The notes beneath the pieces were generated by a model that worked only from the letters and a program-made list of their open reading frames with translations, was not told the DNA's origin and searched no databases. Shown here piece by piece: positions 50,640 to 59,595 of a stretch of DNA of 64,000 nt. Origin of the DNA: Alphaproteobacteria bacterium (GTDB lineage: Bacteria; Pseudomonadota; Alphaproteobacteria; SMXS01); contig JANQQJ010000028.1 in NCBI GenBank assembly GCA_028284945.1, positions 157,025 through 221,024 on the forward strand, written 5' to 3'. Within the stretch, counting starts at the first letter, position 1. Each line of letters opens with the position of its first letter. The position numbers and the translations under genes were made by a program.

Positions 50640-51371
50640 TTAGCGGCTTTGCAACCGTGCTGTTTTGACCAGCGAAACAAACATGTCTCTGGCCGCTTTT
50701 GCATTATCGATAGGTGATTCGAACGGCAATCTGATGGTTGTCCTGTCGCAGCAAAGATCCGCACCCTCTGGATCCAGCCCAGTCATCGTCCAATCTCCAG
50801 CCGGTTGTTCAAGAAGCACCGTCGCATAGAGCCCGATTGCATCGGCATGATCGTCGTTCATGTGATCGACAATACCCGCTTCTGCCGCGGCCAAAGCAGA
50901 TACTGCATGCGGTGGAAACAAGATATCGGCGCCATCGACCCATTCAATCCGCCCAAAACCGGCGACCAGATGCGCCTTGTCGAGGGAAAACCGGTAGAAT
51001 TTGAAATCGCCCATGGCGGCATAGTCGCGTGCGTGCGGAAGCCGCGCCATATAGCGGTTCCGGGCATATTCATCGTCACAGGGTTGGACCTGCCCGACCA
51101 GGCTGACCCGGACCCCTGCCAGCGGCGTGTCCGCCGGTCCCTCATCCGCCACCAGAAGGCTCGCTTTTGTGCTTCCAGCAAGATTCTTGCTGTGCTGCGC
51201 GAGGTCCGACAACAGCAGAATCGGGTGCCCCTGCATGTCGCTGGCGACTTCCACCAGGGAAACCAGGGGACGACCGATGTCATCGACGGTACCCAGCGCC
51301 GCCGATCCGGCTTGGCGTATTAGCTGGCGAATATCCCGTCCCGAGCCTGATTCTGCTGTAATTCCTGTCAT
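50640..51371 (-). CDS. HugZ-type pyridoxamine-phosphate-oxidase-fold protein with DUF2470
   Basis: A 243-residue protein: an N-terminal split-barrel (RQAGSAALGTVDDIGRPLVS, HPILLLSDLAQHSKNLAG and ASLLV, YMARLPHARDYAAMGDFKFY) and a C-terminal DUF2470 domain with VDHMNDDHADAIGLYATVLL. This two-domain form is the HugZ/HutZ heme-utilisation group, whose members degrade or bind heme with a C-terminal His. Heme specificity here is inferred from family. ATG 51371 follows GGGGCGC. Divergent from chvI. Confidence 0.8.
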   Translation of the reverse strand: MTGITAESGSGRDIRQLIRQAGSAALGTVDDIGRPLVSLVEVASDMQGHPILLLSDLAQHSKNLAGSTKASLLVADEGPADTPLAGVRVSLVGQVQPCDDEYARNRYMARLPHARDYAAMGDFKFYRFSLDKAHLVAGFGRIEWVDGADILFPPHAVSALAAAEAGIVDHMNDDHADAIGLYATVLLEQPAGDWTMTGLDPEGADLCCDRTTIRLPFESPIDNAKAARDMFVSLVKTARLQSR

Positions 51372-51460
51372 TGCGCCCCGTTTAAGCCATAATCTAGTCA
51401 ACATTGATTGGGAATGTGGCTTTGCCCACCCAACAATGACGAAAAGGACATAGAGGACCG

Positions 51461-52162
51461 ATGATGGCACCCACCGTCGCTCTCGTCGATGACGACCGTA
51501 ACATTCTAACCTCGGTCGGCATGGCGCTCGAATCTGAAGGCCTTGCGGTACGTACCTATACGGATGGCACCGCGGCCCTTGCCGCTTTATCGACCCAGCC
51601 GGTCGACCTTGCGGTCCTGGACATTAAAATGCCGCGTATGGACGGCCTGGAGTTGTTGCAAAAGCTGCGCCGGGTGACCGACATGCCGGTGATCTTCCTA
51701 ACGTCCAAGGACGATGAGGTCGACGAGGTTTTGGGCCTGAAACTCGGCGCCGACGACTATATCCGCAAGCCATTTTCCCAGCGCTTGCTGATCGAGCGCA
51801 TCCGCGCCGTTCTGCGCCGCGCGGAAGCGGGGCTCGAAACCGACAACACCGACAAGGTCCTGTCCCGTGGCAAACTGGTCATGGACACGTCGCGCCATAG
51901 CTGCACCTGGGATGCAAAACCGGTCACGCTGACCGTGACCGAGTTTCTGATCCTGCAGGCACTGGCGATCCGGCCAGGACACGTCAAAACCCGCGACCAA
52001 TTGATGGATGCGGCCTATGATGATCAGGTCTATGTCGATGACCGGACCATCGACAGCCATATAAAACGCTTGAGGAAGAAGTTCCGTGAGGTTGATCGGG
52101 AATTTTCCGGTATCGAAACGCTCTATGGCATTGGCTACCGATACGCCGACAAGTCGGGGTAG
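51461..52162 (+). CDS. chvI: Response regulator ChvI
   Basis: A 233-residue OmpR-class regulator. The receiver has [20 protein letters not shown], phospho-acceptor in [33 protein letters not shown] and the Lys of YIRKPFSQ. The C-terminal winged helix ends [15 protein letters not shown] and LYGIGYRY. Paired with the ChvG kinase 34 bp downstream. In alphaproteobacteria the system controls envelope, acid and symbiosis or virulence genes; the neighbourhood with pckA and hprK is the usual one. Confidence 0.94.
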   Translation: MMAPTVALVDDDRNILTSVGMALESEGLAVRTYTDGTAALAALSTQPVDLAVLDIKMPRMDGLELLQKLRRVTDMPVIFLTSKDDEVDEVLGLKLGADDYIRKPFSQRLLIERIRAVLRRAEAGLETDNTDKVLSRGKLVMDTSRHSCTWDAKPVTLTVTEFLILQALAIRPGHVKTRDQLMDAAYDDQVYVDDRTIDSHIKRLRKKFREVDREFSGIETLYGIGYRYADKSG

Positions 52163-52196
52163 CTCCCGGCCCTTTGCGGCCTGACGGGGCCATGGA

Positions 52197-53885
52197 ATGA
52201 ACGAAACAGCAAGTACCGCAAGACCGGTCGGGACCGACGATCCCTATCGCAGACTGCCCTTTTCCGGGCTCAGCGGGCGGATATTGCTGTTCAATGTGAT
52301 CGGCCTGGCCCTGCTGGTCGGCGGCATTCTCTACGTCAATCAGTTCCGCAGCGGCCTGATCGAAACGCGTCTGTCAGCGCTTGAATCAGAAGCCGTCCTG
52401 CTTGCCGGCGCTTTGGGTGAGACAGCCACGGGTGGCCCCGAAACAACCGGCGTCGAAATCGATATCGCGGCCCCCCTGCTGCGCCGCCTGACGGTAGGGC
52501 AGGATAGCCGGGTCCGGATGTTCCGACGCGACGGCAGCCTGGCGCTTGACAGCCGGGAACTGCTGCCAGCGGCCAGTGTCGTCGTTGAAGAATTACCTGC
52601 GCCGGGGGAAACGGCGGACGGCCGTGGCCTCAAGGCATTGTGGGACGATTCGCGTACCTGGTTAATCCGAACCATTTCGTCAGAACCCGAATATCCGCCT
52701 TACACGGAGAGCTATAATCAGACCGCCGCCGACTATCCAGAAACCCTGATCGCTTTGGAGGGTGAGACCGGCAGCGCAGTTCGCGAACGCGAAGACGGCA
52801 CGCTTGTGCTGACAGTCGCTGTCCCGGTCCAACGCCTGCGCCGGGTACTTGGCGCTATTCTCGTCTCTATCGAAACCACCGAGATCGAGGAAGTTGCCCG
52901 GCAGGAACGCACCGCCATTCTGGAAATCTTTATGGTCGCCTTGGCGGTCACTGCCCTGCTCTCGATTTTTCTGGCGAGCAATATTGCAAGGCCTGTAAGC
53001 CGGCTGGCTGCTTTTGCCCACACGGTGCGGCAGGGCCGCGGGCGGCAGGCGAAAGCGCCGGATTTTTCGAATCGGCGTGACGAGGTTGGTGACCTGTCTC
53101 GCGCGCTCTCCGACATGACGGAAGCACTCTACCGGCGCATCGATTCCATCGAAGCGTTTGCGGCCGACGTCAGCCATGAATTCAAAAACCCGATCACCTC
53201 GCTGCGCAGCGCCATCGAAACCATGGAGCGGACTGAAAACCCGGACCACAAGGAACGTCTGATGCAGATCATCAAGGAAGATCTGGGACGCCTGGACCGG
53301 CTGATCAGCGATATTTCGAACGCATCACGCCTCGACGCAGAACTGCTGCGTGCCGATATGCAGCCGGTGGATGTACCACAGATGATGGAAGCCATCATGA
53401 GCATGTATCAGGTGCCAGATCCGGATTCGGATTCCGAGGCCGTTCCGCGCTTCCAGCTCAACATTACCGGCGGTGGACTGATGGTGCCGGGCATTGAAAG
53501 CTATCTGGGACAGGTATTTCGCAACCTGATCGACAACGCCATTTCATTCAGCCCCAAAAACGGCTTGATTGAAATCGGCGTCAACCGTGATCGTGAACAT
53601 GTAACGATCGACGTAAGCGATCAGGGCCCCGGCATTGACGAAGACAAGCTGAAGACAATCTTCGACCGCTTCTATTCGGAGCGGCCAAAGGACGAACCTT
53701 TTGGCACGCATTCCGGCTTGGGCCTCAACATATGCCGGCAGATTATTGCGGCCCACAATGGTGAAATTGTTGCCGAAAACCGCTACGGCCCCCAAGGCCC
53801 CGGCGGGCTACGCCAGGGCGCACGTTTTGTCGTGACGTTACCCGCCGCAACGCCCCGTCAGAAAGCCGCTGGCGGCGCCCGATGA
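52197..53885 (+). CDS. chvG: Sensor histidine kinase ChvG
   Basis: A 562-residue membrane kinase. The first helix is ILLFNVIGLALLVGGILYVN, a periplasmic sensor of about 230 residues follows (IETRLSALESEAVLLAGALG), then a second helix MVALAVTALLSIFLASNIAR with HAMP, the phospho-accepting His in FAADVSHEFKNPITSLRSAI, and an HATPase with NLIDNAISFSP, DQGPGID and HSGLGLNICRQIIAAHNGEI. The N-terminal 26 residues before helix 1 are polar and Pro/Asp-rich. It overlaps hprK by 4 bp. Confidence 0.94.
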   Translation: MNETASTARPVGTDDPYRRLPFSGLSGRILLFNVIGLALLVGGILYVNQFRSGLIETRLSALESEAVLLAGALGETATGGPETTGVEIDIAAPLLRRLTVGQDSRVRMFRRDGSLALDSRELLPAASVVVEELPAPGETADGRGLKALWDDSRTWLIRTISSEPEYPPYTESYNQTAADYPETLIALEGETGSAVREREDGTLVLTVAVPVQRLRRVLGAILVSIETTEIEEVARQERTAILEIFMVALAVTALLSIFLASNIARPVSRLAAFAHTVRQGRGRQAKAPDFSNRRDEVGDLSRALSDMTEALYRRIDSIEAFAADVSHEFKNPITSLRSAIETMERTENPDHKERLMQIIKEDLGRLDRLISDISNASRLDAELLRADMQPVDVPQMMEAIMSMYQVPDPDSDSEAVPRFQLNITGGGLMVPGIESYLGQVFRNLIDNAISFSPKNGLIEIGVNRDREHVTIDVSDQGPGIDEDKLKTIFDRFYSERPKDEPFGTHSGLGLNICRQIIAAHNGEIVAENRYGPQGPGGLRQGARFVVTLPAATPRQKAAGGAR

Positions 53886-54319
53886 CCACCGTCCATGCCA
53901 CTTGTGTCGATCTGGATGGCAAGGGCGTCCTGCTGCGTGGTCCCTCAGGCTCAGGGAAGTCGGACCTGGCGCTACGGCTGATCGATAGCGGCGCCCGTCT
54001 TGTCGCCGACGACTATGTAAGAGTATCCGCCCAGGGTGGCCGCCTGATCGCCCGCGCCCCGGAGACAATCGCCGGGATTATCGAAGTTCGAGGCGTGGGC
54101 CTTCTCAAAATACCGTGTTTGCCCGAATCATCGCTCGTCCTGATCGCAGATCTTGTGGAACCGGATGTGATCGAAAGGCTTCCTGAGACGGAAACCACGA
54201 CCCTTGCCGGACTGGAAGAAATACCTGTCCAGCATATTCAGATCGCCCCTTTTGAAGCATCGGCTTCGGCGAAAATTCGCGCCGCCCTCAACGCCGAATC
54301 TGTGACTGACCGTGGCTGA
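53882..54319 (+). CDS. hprK: HPr kinase/phosphorylase, short alphaproteobacterial form
   Basis: A 145-residue HprK C-terminal-domain-only protein. The P-loop is LLRGPSGSGKSDLALRLIDS, followed by LVADDYVRV and EVRGVGLLKIP, the HPrK signature. The N-terminal domain of the Firmicute enzyme is absent, as usual in this class. It phosphorylates a conserved Ser of HPr (here Ser54 of the downstream gene). Its gene overlaps chvG and rapZ. Confidence 0.92.
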   Translation: MTTVHATCVDLDGKGVLLRGPSGSGKSDLALRLIDSGARLVADDYVRVSAQGGRLIARAPETIAGIIEVRGVGLLKIPCLPESSLVLIADLVEPDVIERLPETETTTLAGLEEIPVQHIQIAPFEASASAKIRAALNAESVTDRG

Positions 54320-55190
54320 GGCCCGCGAAATCACCGAGGTTGTGCTGGTGACCGGCCTGTCTGGTGCGGGACGCAGTTCGGCGCTGAAATGCCTGGAAGA
54401 TCTGGGCTATGAAGCGATCGACAACGTCCCGCTCAGCCTGCTGCCGAACCTGCTTCAGCCGGTGCCCAACCACCCGGAAGAAGGACCGACGCGGGCGCTG
54501 GCCGTATGCGTCGACAGCAGAACCCGTGCGTTCAATGCCGAGCGATTTATTGCCCTCTATGACAACCTGCTCGCCCGCAGCGATATTGCCGTCAGGCTGC
54601 TGTTCCTTGATGCGGCAGACAGCGTGCTGATCCGGCGATTTACCGAAACCCGCCGGCGGCACCCGCTGGCGACCGACCGGCCGATCCGCGACGGGATCGC
54701 CCAGGAACGGTCGCTGATGGCGGCGTTGCGCGACCGCTGCGACACATTGATCGATACGTCAGACCTGACAGGCCATCAATTACGCCAGACGCTCACCAAA
54801 CAATTTGGGCTGGACGGTGACACCGGACTGGCGATCACCGTGACATCATTTTCCTATGCCCGAGGCCTGCCCAGGGACGCAGACCTGGTTTTCGATGTAC
54901 GATTTCTGCGCAATCCGCACTATGTCGATGACCTGCGGTCTTTAACCGGTGTCGATTCGAACGTCACTGCATATGTCGAATCAGATGACGCGTTCGATGA
55001 GTTCTGGCAGCGGATTACCGATTTAATCCTTATGTTGCTGCCCGGCTACCAGAGTGCAGGCAAGACCTATCTAACCATCGCATTCGGCTGTACAGGCGGC
55101 CGGCACCGTTCTGTCGTCCTTGCTGAGAGGTTCAGCAGCCTCTTGCGCGGACGCAACTTCGGGGTTACGACCGTGCACCGCGACATCTAA
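54312..55190 (+). CDS. rapZ: RapZ-family P-loop nucleotide-binding protein (YvcJ/YhbJ)
   Basis: A 292-residue P-loop protein: VVLVTGLSGAGRSSALKCLE, LGYEAIDNVPLSLLP, VRLLFLDAADSVLIRRFTET followed by RRRHPL, and a C-terminal domain FGCTGGRHRSVVLAERFSSL with the conserved GCTGGRHRSV. In E. coli RapZ guides RNase E to small RNAs for glucosamine-phosphate synthase; the role in alphaproteobacteria is less clear. Starts at GTG 54312, overlapping hprK by 8 bp. Confidence 0.92.
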   Translation: MAEAREITEVVLVTGLSGAGRSSALKCLEDLGYEAIDNVPLSLLPNLLQPVPNHPEEGPTRALAVCVDSRTRAFNAERFIALYDNLLARSDIAVRLLFLDAADSVLIRRFTETRRRHPLATDRPIRDGIAQERSLMAALRDRCDTLIDTSDLTGHQLRQTLTKQFGLDGDTGLAITVTSFSYARGLPRDADLVFDVRFLRNPHYVDDLRSLTGVDSNVTAYVESDDAFDEFWQRITDLILMLLPGYQSAGKTYLTIAFGCTGGRHRSVVLAERFSSLLRGRNFGVTTVHRDI

Positions 55191-55239
55191 GCTCGGTAGA
55201 CGGGTCGTCGCGGCGGCTGGTTTAAAGGATGGGGCATAG

Positions 55240-55644
55240 ATGATCGGATTGGTTCTTGTGACGCATGGGCGCCTTGCCGACGAGTTTGTCGCGGCGATGG
55301 AACATGTGGTCGGCCCGCAGCAACAGGTCCGTGCCATCTCCATCGGGCCCGACGACGATATGGAACGCCGCCGCAAGGATATTCTGGATGGTGTCGCCAG
55401 CGCAGATTCCGGAGACGGTGTAGTCGTCCTGACCGACATGTTCGGCGGCACACCGTCCAACCTGGCCATTTCGATCATGGACAAAGCCAAGGTTGAGGTC
55501 ATCGCCGGGGTAAACCTGCCCATGCTGATCAAACTCGCCAGCATTCGCAGCACAGCCTCCCTGGAGGATGCCGTCGCTGAAGCCCAGGAGTCCGGACGCA
55601 AGTACATCAACGTTGCCTCCAAGCTATTGACCGGTAAGGACTGA
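55240..55644 (+). CDS. PTS EIIA component, mannose family
   Basis: A 134-residue EIIA-Man: MIGLVLVTHGRLADEFVAAM, with the phosphorylated His9, then GVVVLTDMFGGTPSNLAISI and VIAGVNLPMLIKLAS. No permease components EIIB, EIIC or EIID are present, so it serves regulation rather than sugar uptake. It follows rapZ and is followed after 1 bp by HPr, one operon. Confidence 0.92.
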   Translation: MIGLVLVTHGRLADEFVAAMEHVVGPQQQVRAISIGPDDDMERRRKDILDGVASADSGDGVVVLTDMFGGTPSNLAISIMDKAKVEVIAGVNLPMLIKLASIRSTASLEDAVAEAQESGRKYINVASKLLTGKD

Positions 55645-55645
55645 C

Positions 55646-55936
55646 TTGTCCGACGTATTTGGGAAGACGGTTACGGTGACGAACCGGCGCGGGCTTCACG
55701 CACGTGCGTCCGCGAAATTCGTCAATCTGGCGGCGGAGTTCGACGCCGATGTCACAGTGACGGGCCCGGGAACCGGGTCACAGCCGGAAACCGTTAGCGG
55801 CACATCGATCATGGGATTGATGATGCTGGCTGCCGCAGCCGGTCAGGATATTCATATTGAAGCGACTGGCGCCCAGGCGGAAGAAGCCCTCAAAGCCTTG
55901 GTTTTGCTGGTAGAAAACAGGTTCGAAGAAGACTGA
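55646..55936 (+). CDS. ptsH: HPr phosphocarrier protein
   Basis: A 96-residue HPr. The catalytic His18 is in TNRRGLHARASAKFVNLAAE, and the Ser target of HprK is Ser54 in VSGTSIMGLMML. It passes phosphate from PEP via enzyme I to the EIIA upstream. TTG start, 1 bp after the EIIA stop. Enzyme I is not encoded in this window. The symbol ptsH is used for the protein type; some genomes call this regulatory form npr. Confidence 0.92.
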   Translation: MSDVFGKTVTVTNRRGLHARASAKFVNLAAEFDADVTVTGPGTGSQPETVSGTSIMGLMMLAAAAGQDIHIEATGAQAEEALKALVLLVENRFEED

Positions 55937-55982
55937 AAATCTTATATAGAAATATATAAAGATATCCTTATACTTGCATCAT

Positions 55983-56004
55983 CCCGCCGCTGAGCGGGCT
56001 TTTT
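55983..56004 (+). terminator. Terminator-like hairpin between HPr and ahcY
   Basis: CCCGCCGCTGAGCGGG folds into a 5-bp GC stem with a CGCTGA loop and is followed by CTTTTT, as in an intrinsic terminator. It probably ends the chvI-HPr operon transcript. Just upstream a very AT-rich segment (55937-55974) has a weak hairpin with a GAAA loop (55939-55963) and a TATACT -10-like box (55969-55974), so a promoter for ahcY may start at this hairpin. Confidence 0.65.
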
Positions 56005-56026
56005 CATCGATAGACAGGACATAGCC

Positions 56027-57322
56027 GTGAACGCGTTCACTGACTTCAAGGTCGCCGATATGGCGCTGGCCGATTGGGGCCGGCGTGAGATCAACATTGC
56101 CGAAACCGAAATGCCGGGCCTGATGGCGTTGCGCGAAGAATATGCCGGAAAGAAACCATTGGCCGGTGCGCGGATTGCCGGGTGCCTGCACATGACCATT
56201 CAGACGGCTGTGCTGATCGAGACCTTGATCGATCTGGGCGCGGAGATTCGCTGGAGCTCGTGCAACATTTTTTCGACGCAGGATCAGGCCGCCGCTGCGA
56301 TCGCTGCCGCCGGCATTCCCGTTTTCGCCTGGAAAAACGAGTCCGAGGAAGAATTCGATTGGTGCATTGAACAGACGATTGTCGGTCCTGACGGCTGGCG
56401 TCCAAACATCATTCTTGACGATGGTGGCGACCTCACCGCGATGATGATCGACCGGTTCCCGGAACTGATGGATGACGTGCGCGGCATCAGCGAGGAAACC
56501 ACAACCGGCGTGCTCCGGCTCTATCAGTTGGAGAAAAAAGGCGCCCTGCCCGTTCCCTGCATTAACGTGAACGATTCGGTCACCAAGTCGAAATTCGACA
56601 ATCTGTATGGCTGCCGCGAGAGCCTGATCGACGGCATCAAGCGCGCCACCGATGTGATGCTGTCCGGCAAGGTTGCAGTGGTTGCCGGTTATGGTGACGT
56701 CGGCAAGGGATGCGCGGCCAGCCTGCGCGGCCAGGGCGCACGGGTGTTGATTGTTGAAATCGACCCGATCTGCGCACTACAGGCGGCGATGGAAGGCTAT
56801 GAAGTCGTGACCATGGATGATGCCGCGGTCATGGGCGATATCTTCGTCACGGCGACTGGCAATATCGACATCATCACGATAGACCACATGCGGGGCATGA
56901 AGGACCGGGCGATTGTCTGCAATATCGGGCATTTCGATTCAGAAATTCAGGTCAATGCGCTGCGGAACTACCCGGTGCATGAGGTCAAGCCGCAGGTCGA
57001 TGAGATTGAGTTCCCGGACGGCAAGCGCATCATCCTGTTGGCCCAAGGTCGGCTGGTTAACCTGGGTTGCGCGACAGGCCACCCCAGCTTTGTTATGAGC
57101 ATGTCCTTCACCAATCAGGTGATCGCCCAGATCGAGCTGTGGCAAAACCATGAACAATATGAAAACCGGGTTTATGTACTGCCCAAGCACCTGGATGAAA
57201 AGGTCGCGCGGCTACATCTCGACCGGCTCGGCGTTAAACTGACGGAACTGTCGCCAGAGCAGGCCTCCTATATCGGGGTGACGCCGGAAGGACCATACAA
57301 ACCGGAACACTACCGCTATTGA
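56027..57322 (+). CDS. ahcY: S-adenosylhomocysteine hydrolase
   Basis: A 431-residue AhcY that splits SAH into adenosine and homocysteine, relieving product inhibition of methyltransferases. Marks: [58 protein letters not shown], the NAD loop [32 protein letters not shown] and the C-terminal [10 protein letters not shown]. Starts at GTG after AGGACA. The length is that of the shorter bacterial form that lacks the 40-residue insert. Confidence 0.95.
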   Translation: MNAFTDFKVADMALADWGRREINIAETEMPGLMALREEYAGKKPLAGARIAGCLHMTIQTAVLIETLIDLGAEIRWSSCNIFSTQDQAAAAIAAAGIPVFAWKNESEEEFDWCIEQTIVGPDGWRPNIILDDGGDLTAMMIDRFPELMDDVRGISEETTTGVLRLYQLEKKGALPVPCINVNDSVTKSKFDNLYGCRESLIDGIKRATDVMLSGKVAVVAGYGDVGKGCAASLRGQGARVLIVEIDPICALQAAMEGYEVVTMDDAAVMGDIFVTATGNIDIITIDHMRGMKDRAIVCNIGHFDSEIQVNALRNYPVHEVKPQVDEIEFPDGKRIILLAQGRLVNLGCATGHPSFVMSMSFTNQVIAQIELWQNHEQYENRVYVLPKHLDEKVARLHLDRLGVKLTELSPEQASYIGVTPEGPYKPEHYRY

Positions 57323-57353
57323 GCAAAGGCAGTCCGGCCCATAAAAAGGGCGC

Positions 57354-57839
57354 ATGACGAGCGACCCGCTGACGTTTCCGCTGCCAGACCTGGACGCAAC
57401 CCTGCGTCTTGCCCAAGACCTGTTGCCGCTATTGCAGCCCGGTGATCTGGTTCTGCTCTACGGCGATCTCGGCGCGGGAAAAACCGCGTTCGCCCGGTTT
57501 CTGATACAGACGTCCGGGGTTAGAGACGAGGTGCCCAGCCCGACCTTTACCCTGGTTCAAACCTATCATGTCGAAAATTGTTCCTTCGACGCCATCTGGC
57601 ATTTTGATCTCTATCGTCTGGAAGCGTCAGAAGAAGTTTGGGAACTCGGACTCGAAGACGCACTGGATAGAGGCCTTACGCTGATCGAATGGCCGGAAAG
57701 ACTCGGCGGGGACATCCCTGAAGACCACATCGCCATCCATTTTGACTTCGCCGAAACCGGCCGCCGGGCGAAGATCATAGGGGCAGGCTCCTGGCGGGAT
57801 CGGCTTCAACATCTCGGTATAGGAGCCACGACCACGTGA
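57354..57839 (+). CDS. tsaE: tRNA threonylcarbamoyladenosine biosynthesis protein TsaE
   Basis: A 161-residue TsaE ATPase. The P-loop is VLLYGDLGAGKTAFARFLIQ, followed by PSPTFTLVQTYH and IWHFDLYRLE with ALDRGLTLIEWPER. It acts with TsaB and TsaD to make t6A37 in ANN-decoding tRNAs. It heads a conserved run (tsaE-amgK-murU-addB-addA) whose genes overlap or nearly abut. Confidence 0.93.
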   Translation: MTSDPLTFPLPDLDATLRLAQDLLPLLQPGDLVLLYGDLGAGKTAFARFLIQTSGVRDEVPSPTFTLVQTYHVENCSFDAIWHFDLYRLEASEEVWELGLEDALDRGLTLIEWPERLGGDIPEDHIAIHFDFAETGRRAKIIGAGSWRDRLQHLGIGATTT

Positions 57840-58864
57840 CCCGCGCAGAACAGATTGATCACTTTCTCGATCGCTATGCAGGTGGCGCCAACTGGCATCC
57901 GTTCGTCGCTGACGCCTCGTTCCGGCGCTACTTCCGCGTCGATACTGACCCGCAAACAGTACTGATGGATGCGCCGCCGGATAAGGAAGACGTGGTGCCG
58001 TTTGTTGCGATTGGCGCCTATCTGAACCGGCACGGCTTTTCAGCACCGCGAATGCGGGGCGCAGACCTGGAAAACGGATTCCTGCTGCTGGAAGACCTGG
58101 GTGACGATACCTATGGCCGCCTGCTGGGCAAGAAAGGCGGCAAGGGTGAACACGCGCTTTATGAGGCGGCTGTCGACGTGCTGATTGCCCTTCACAGTAC
58201 GCCCATCGATCCACACATCCGCGCGCGTGGCGGCGTCGATTATCACATGCCAGCCTATGATCCCGACGCGATGTTCAAGACTGCGTCATTATTAACGGAG
58301 TGGTACATCCCCGCACGCACCGGACTGCCGACCCCAACCAGCACCGAGGCTGCGTTTTCGCGGGCATGGTCAAAAGTGCTGCCTTTGGCTTCGGTGGGAG
58401 AGCCGGTCCTTGGCCTATACGACTATCATGCGGACAATCTCATGTGGTTGCCGGAGCGCGATGGCTTAGGCCGCGTTGGCTTGCTCGATTTCCAGGATGC
58501 CAAAATGGCCTCCCCTGCCCTTGATCTGGTGTCGTTGCTGCAGGATTGCCGCCGCCACGTGCCGGAGGCACTGGAACAGGCGATGATCGAGCGTTATCTG
58601 AATGGGCGCCCTGAGTTGGACCGTGATGCATTTTTGACCGCCTATGCCGTGATGGGCGCACAACGCAATACGCGTATCGTGGGCGTATTCACCAGACTCT
58701 GGAAGCGCGACAACAAGCCCGCCTATCCGAAAATGATTCCTACGGTCTGGGGCTTCATCGAGCGAAATCTGAAGCATTCTGCCCTGTCGGACCTGAAAGC
58801 CTGGTTCGACGAACATTGCCCGACGAGCACGCGTCATGACCCGCTGCCGGGTGAGCCTGCATGA
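57836..58864 (+). CDS. amgK: AmgK-type cell-wall sugar kinase (APH family)
   Basis: A 342-residue aminoglycoside-phosphotransferase-fold kinase. Marks are FLLLEDLGDDTYG, the catalytic loop YDYHADNLMWLPERDG, GRVGLLDFQDAKMASPALDL and DLVSLLQDCR. Beside murU this is AmgK, which phosphorylates N-acetylmuramate or N-acetylglucosamine at C1 in peptidoglycan recycling. GTG start overlapping tsaE by 4 bp. Confidence 0.88.
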   Translation: MTRAEQIDHFLDRYAGGANWHPFVADASFRRYFRVDTDPQTVLMDAPPDKEDVVPFVAIGAYLNRHGFSAPRMRGADLENGFLLLEDLGDDTYGRLLGKKGGKGEHALYEAAVDVLIALHSTPIDPHIRARGGVDYHMPAYDPDAMFKTASLLTEWYIPARTGLPTPTSTEAAFSRAWSKVLPLASVGEPVLGLYDYHADNLMWLPERDGLGRVGLLDFQDAKMASPALDLVSLLQDCRRHVPEALEQAMIERYLNGRPELDRDAFLTAYAVMGAQRNTRIVGVFTRLWKRDNKPAYPKMIPTVWGFIERNLKHSALSDLKAWFDEHCPTSTRHDPLPGEPA

Positions 58865-59592
58865 GCGGTCCTGTGCGCCGCGCTATGGTCATGGCCGCCG
58901 GCAAGGGAACGCGCATGCGGCCCCTGACCGACGCCAAACCGAAACCCCTAGTCGACGTCTCCGGCAAACCCCTTATTGATTGGGCGCTTGATCTGTTGGG
59001 TGCGGCTGGCGTGATAGAAGCGGTGGTGAACCATCATCATTTCGGCGAGCAGCTCAAATCCCACCTGTCCAAAAGGCGTGAAACGCCCTCAGTCATCTTT
59101 TCAGACGAATCTGACCTGTTGTTGGAAACGGGGGGCGGCGTTGTCCGTGCGCTTCCCCTATTGGGCGACGATCCGTTCTTTGTCCTGAATGCCGACGGGA
59201 TTTGGTTGGATGACGGCGACCCTGGTGAGTCCCTCCGGCAACTGGCAGACCATTTCGATCCGCGCGCCATGGACGCGTGCCTGCTCCTTGTGCCGCCGGA
59301 CAAAGCCATGGGATATAAGGGGAAAGGCGACTTTTCAATCGATGAAAGCGGTCGGCTGGCACGCCTGAGTGATACCCCTGGCAACCCTGTTGGTTTTGCC
59401 TATTGCGGCATCCAGGTTGCCTCGCCCACCCTGTTCGCAGACGCCCCGGAAGGACCGTTCTCGACCAATGTTCTTTGGGACCGGGCCATTACTGAAGGCC
59501 GGTTGTTCGGTATTCGTCATCAGGGACCCTGGCTGCATGTCGGTACGCCGAAAGCACGGGATGACGCTGAGGCATTTTTACGCCATCGTTAG
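58861..59592 (+). CDS. murU: MurU-type nucleotidyltransferase
   Basis: A 243-residue sugar-phosphate nucleotidyltransferase: RRAMVMAAGKGTRMRPLTDA then KPKPLVDVSGKPLIDWALDL, FFVLNADGIWLDDG, and a C-terminal FSTNVLWDRAITEGRLFGI. With amgK it converts recycled MurNAc 1-phosphate to UDP-MurNAc, bypassing de novo synthesis that fosfomycin blocks. It overlaps amgK by 4 bp. Confidence 0.9.
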   Translation: MSGPVRRAMVMAAGKGTRMRPLTDAKPKPLVDVSGKPLIDWALDLLGAAGVIEAVVNHHHFGEQLKSHLSKRRETPSVIFSDESDLLLETGGGVVRALPLLGDDPFFVLNADGIWLDDGDPGESLRQLADHFDPRAMDACLLLVPPDKAMGYKGKGDFSIDESGRLARLSDTPGNPVGFAYCGIQVASPTLFADAPEGPFSTNVLWDRAITEGRLFGIRHQGPWLHVGTPKARDDAEAFLRHR

Positions 59593-59595
59593 CCG

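Noticed and set aside
55937..56026. SAH or SAM riboswitch before ahcY
   Set aside because: The hairpins seen do not match the cores I know for these riboswitches; only a terminator-like stem and a weak AU hairpin are visible.
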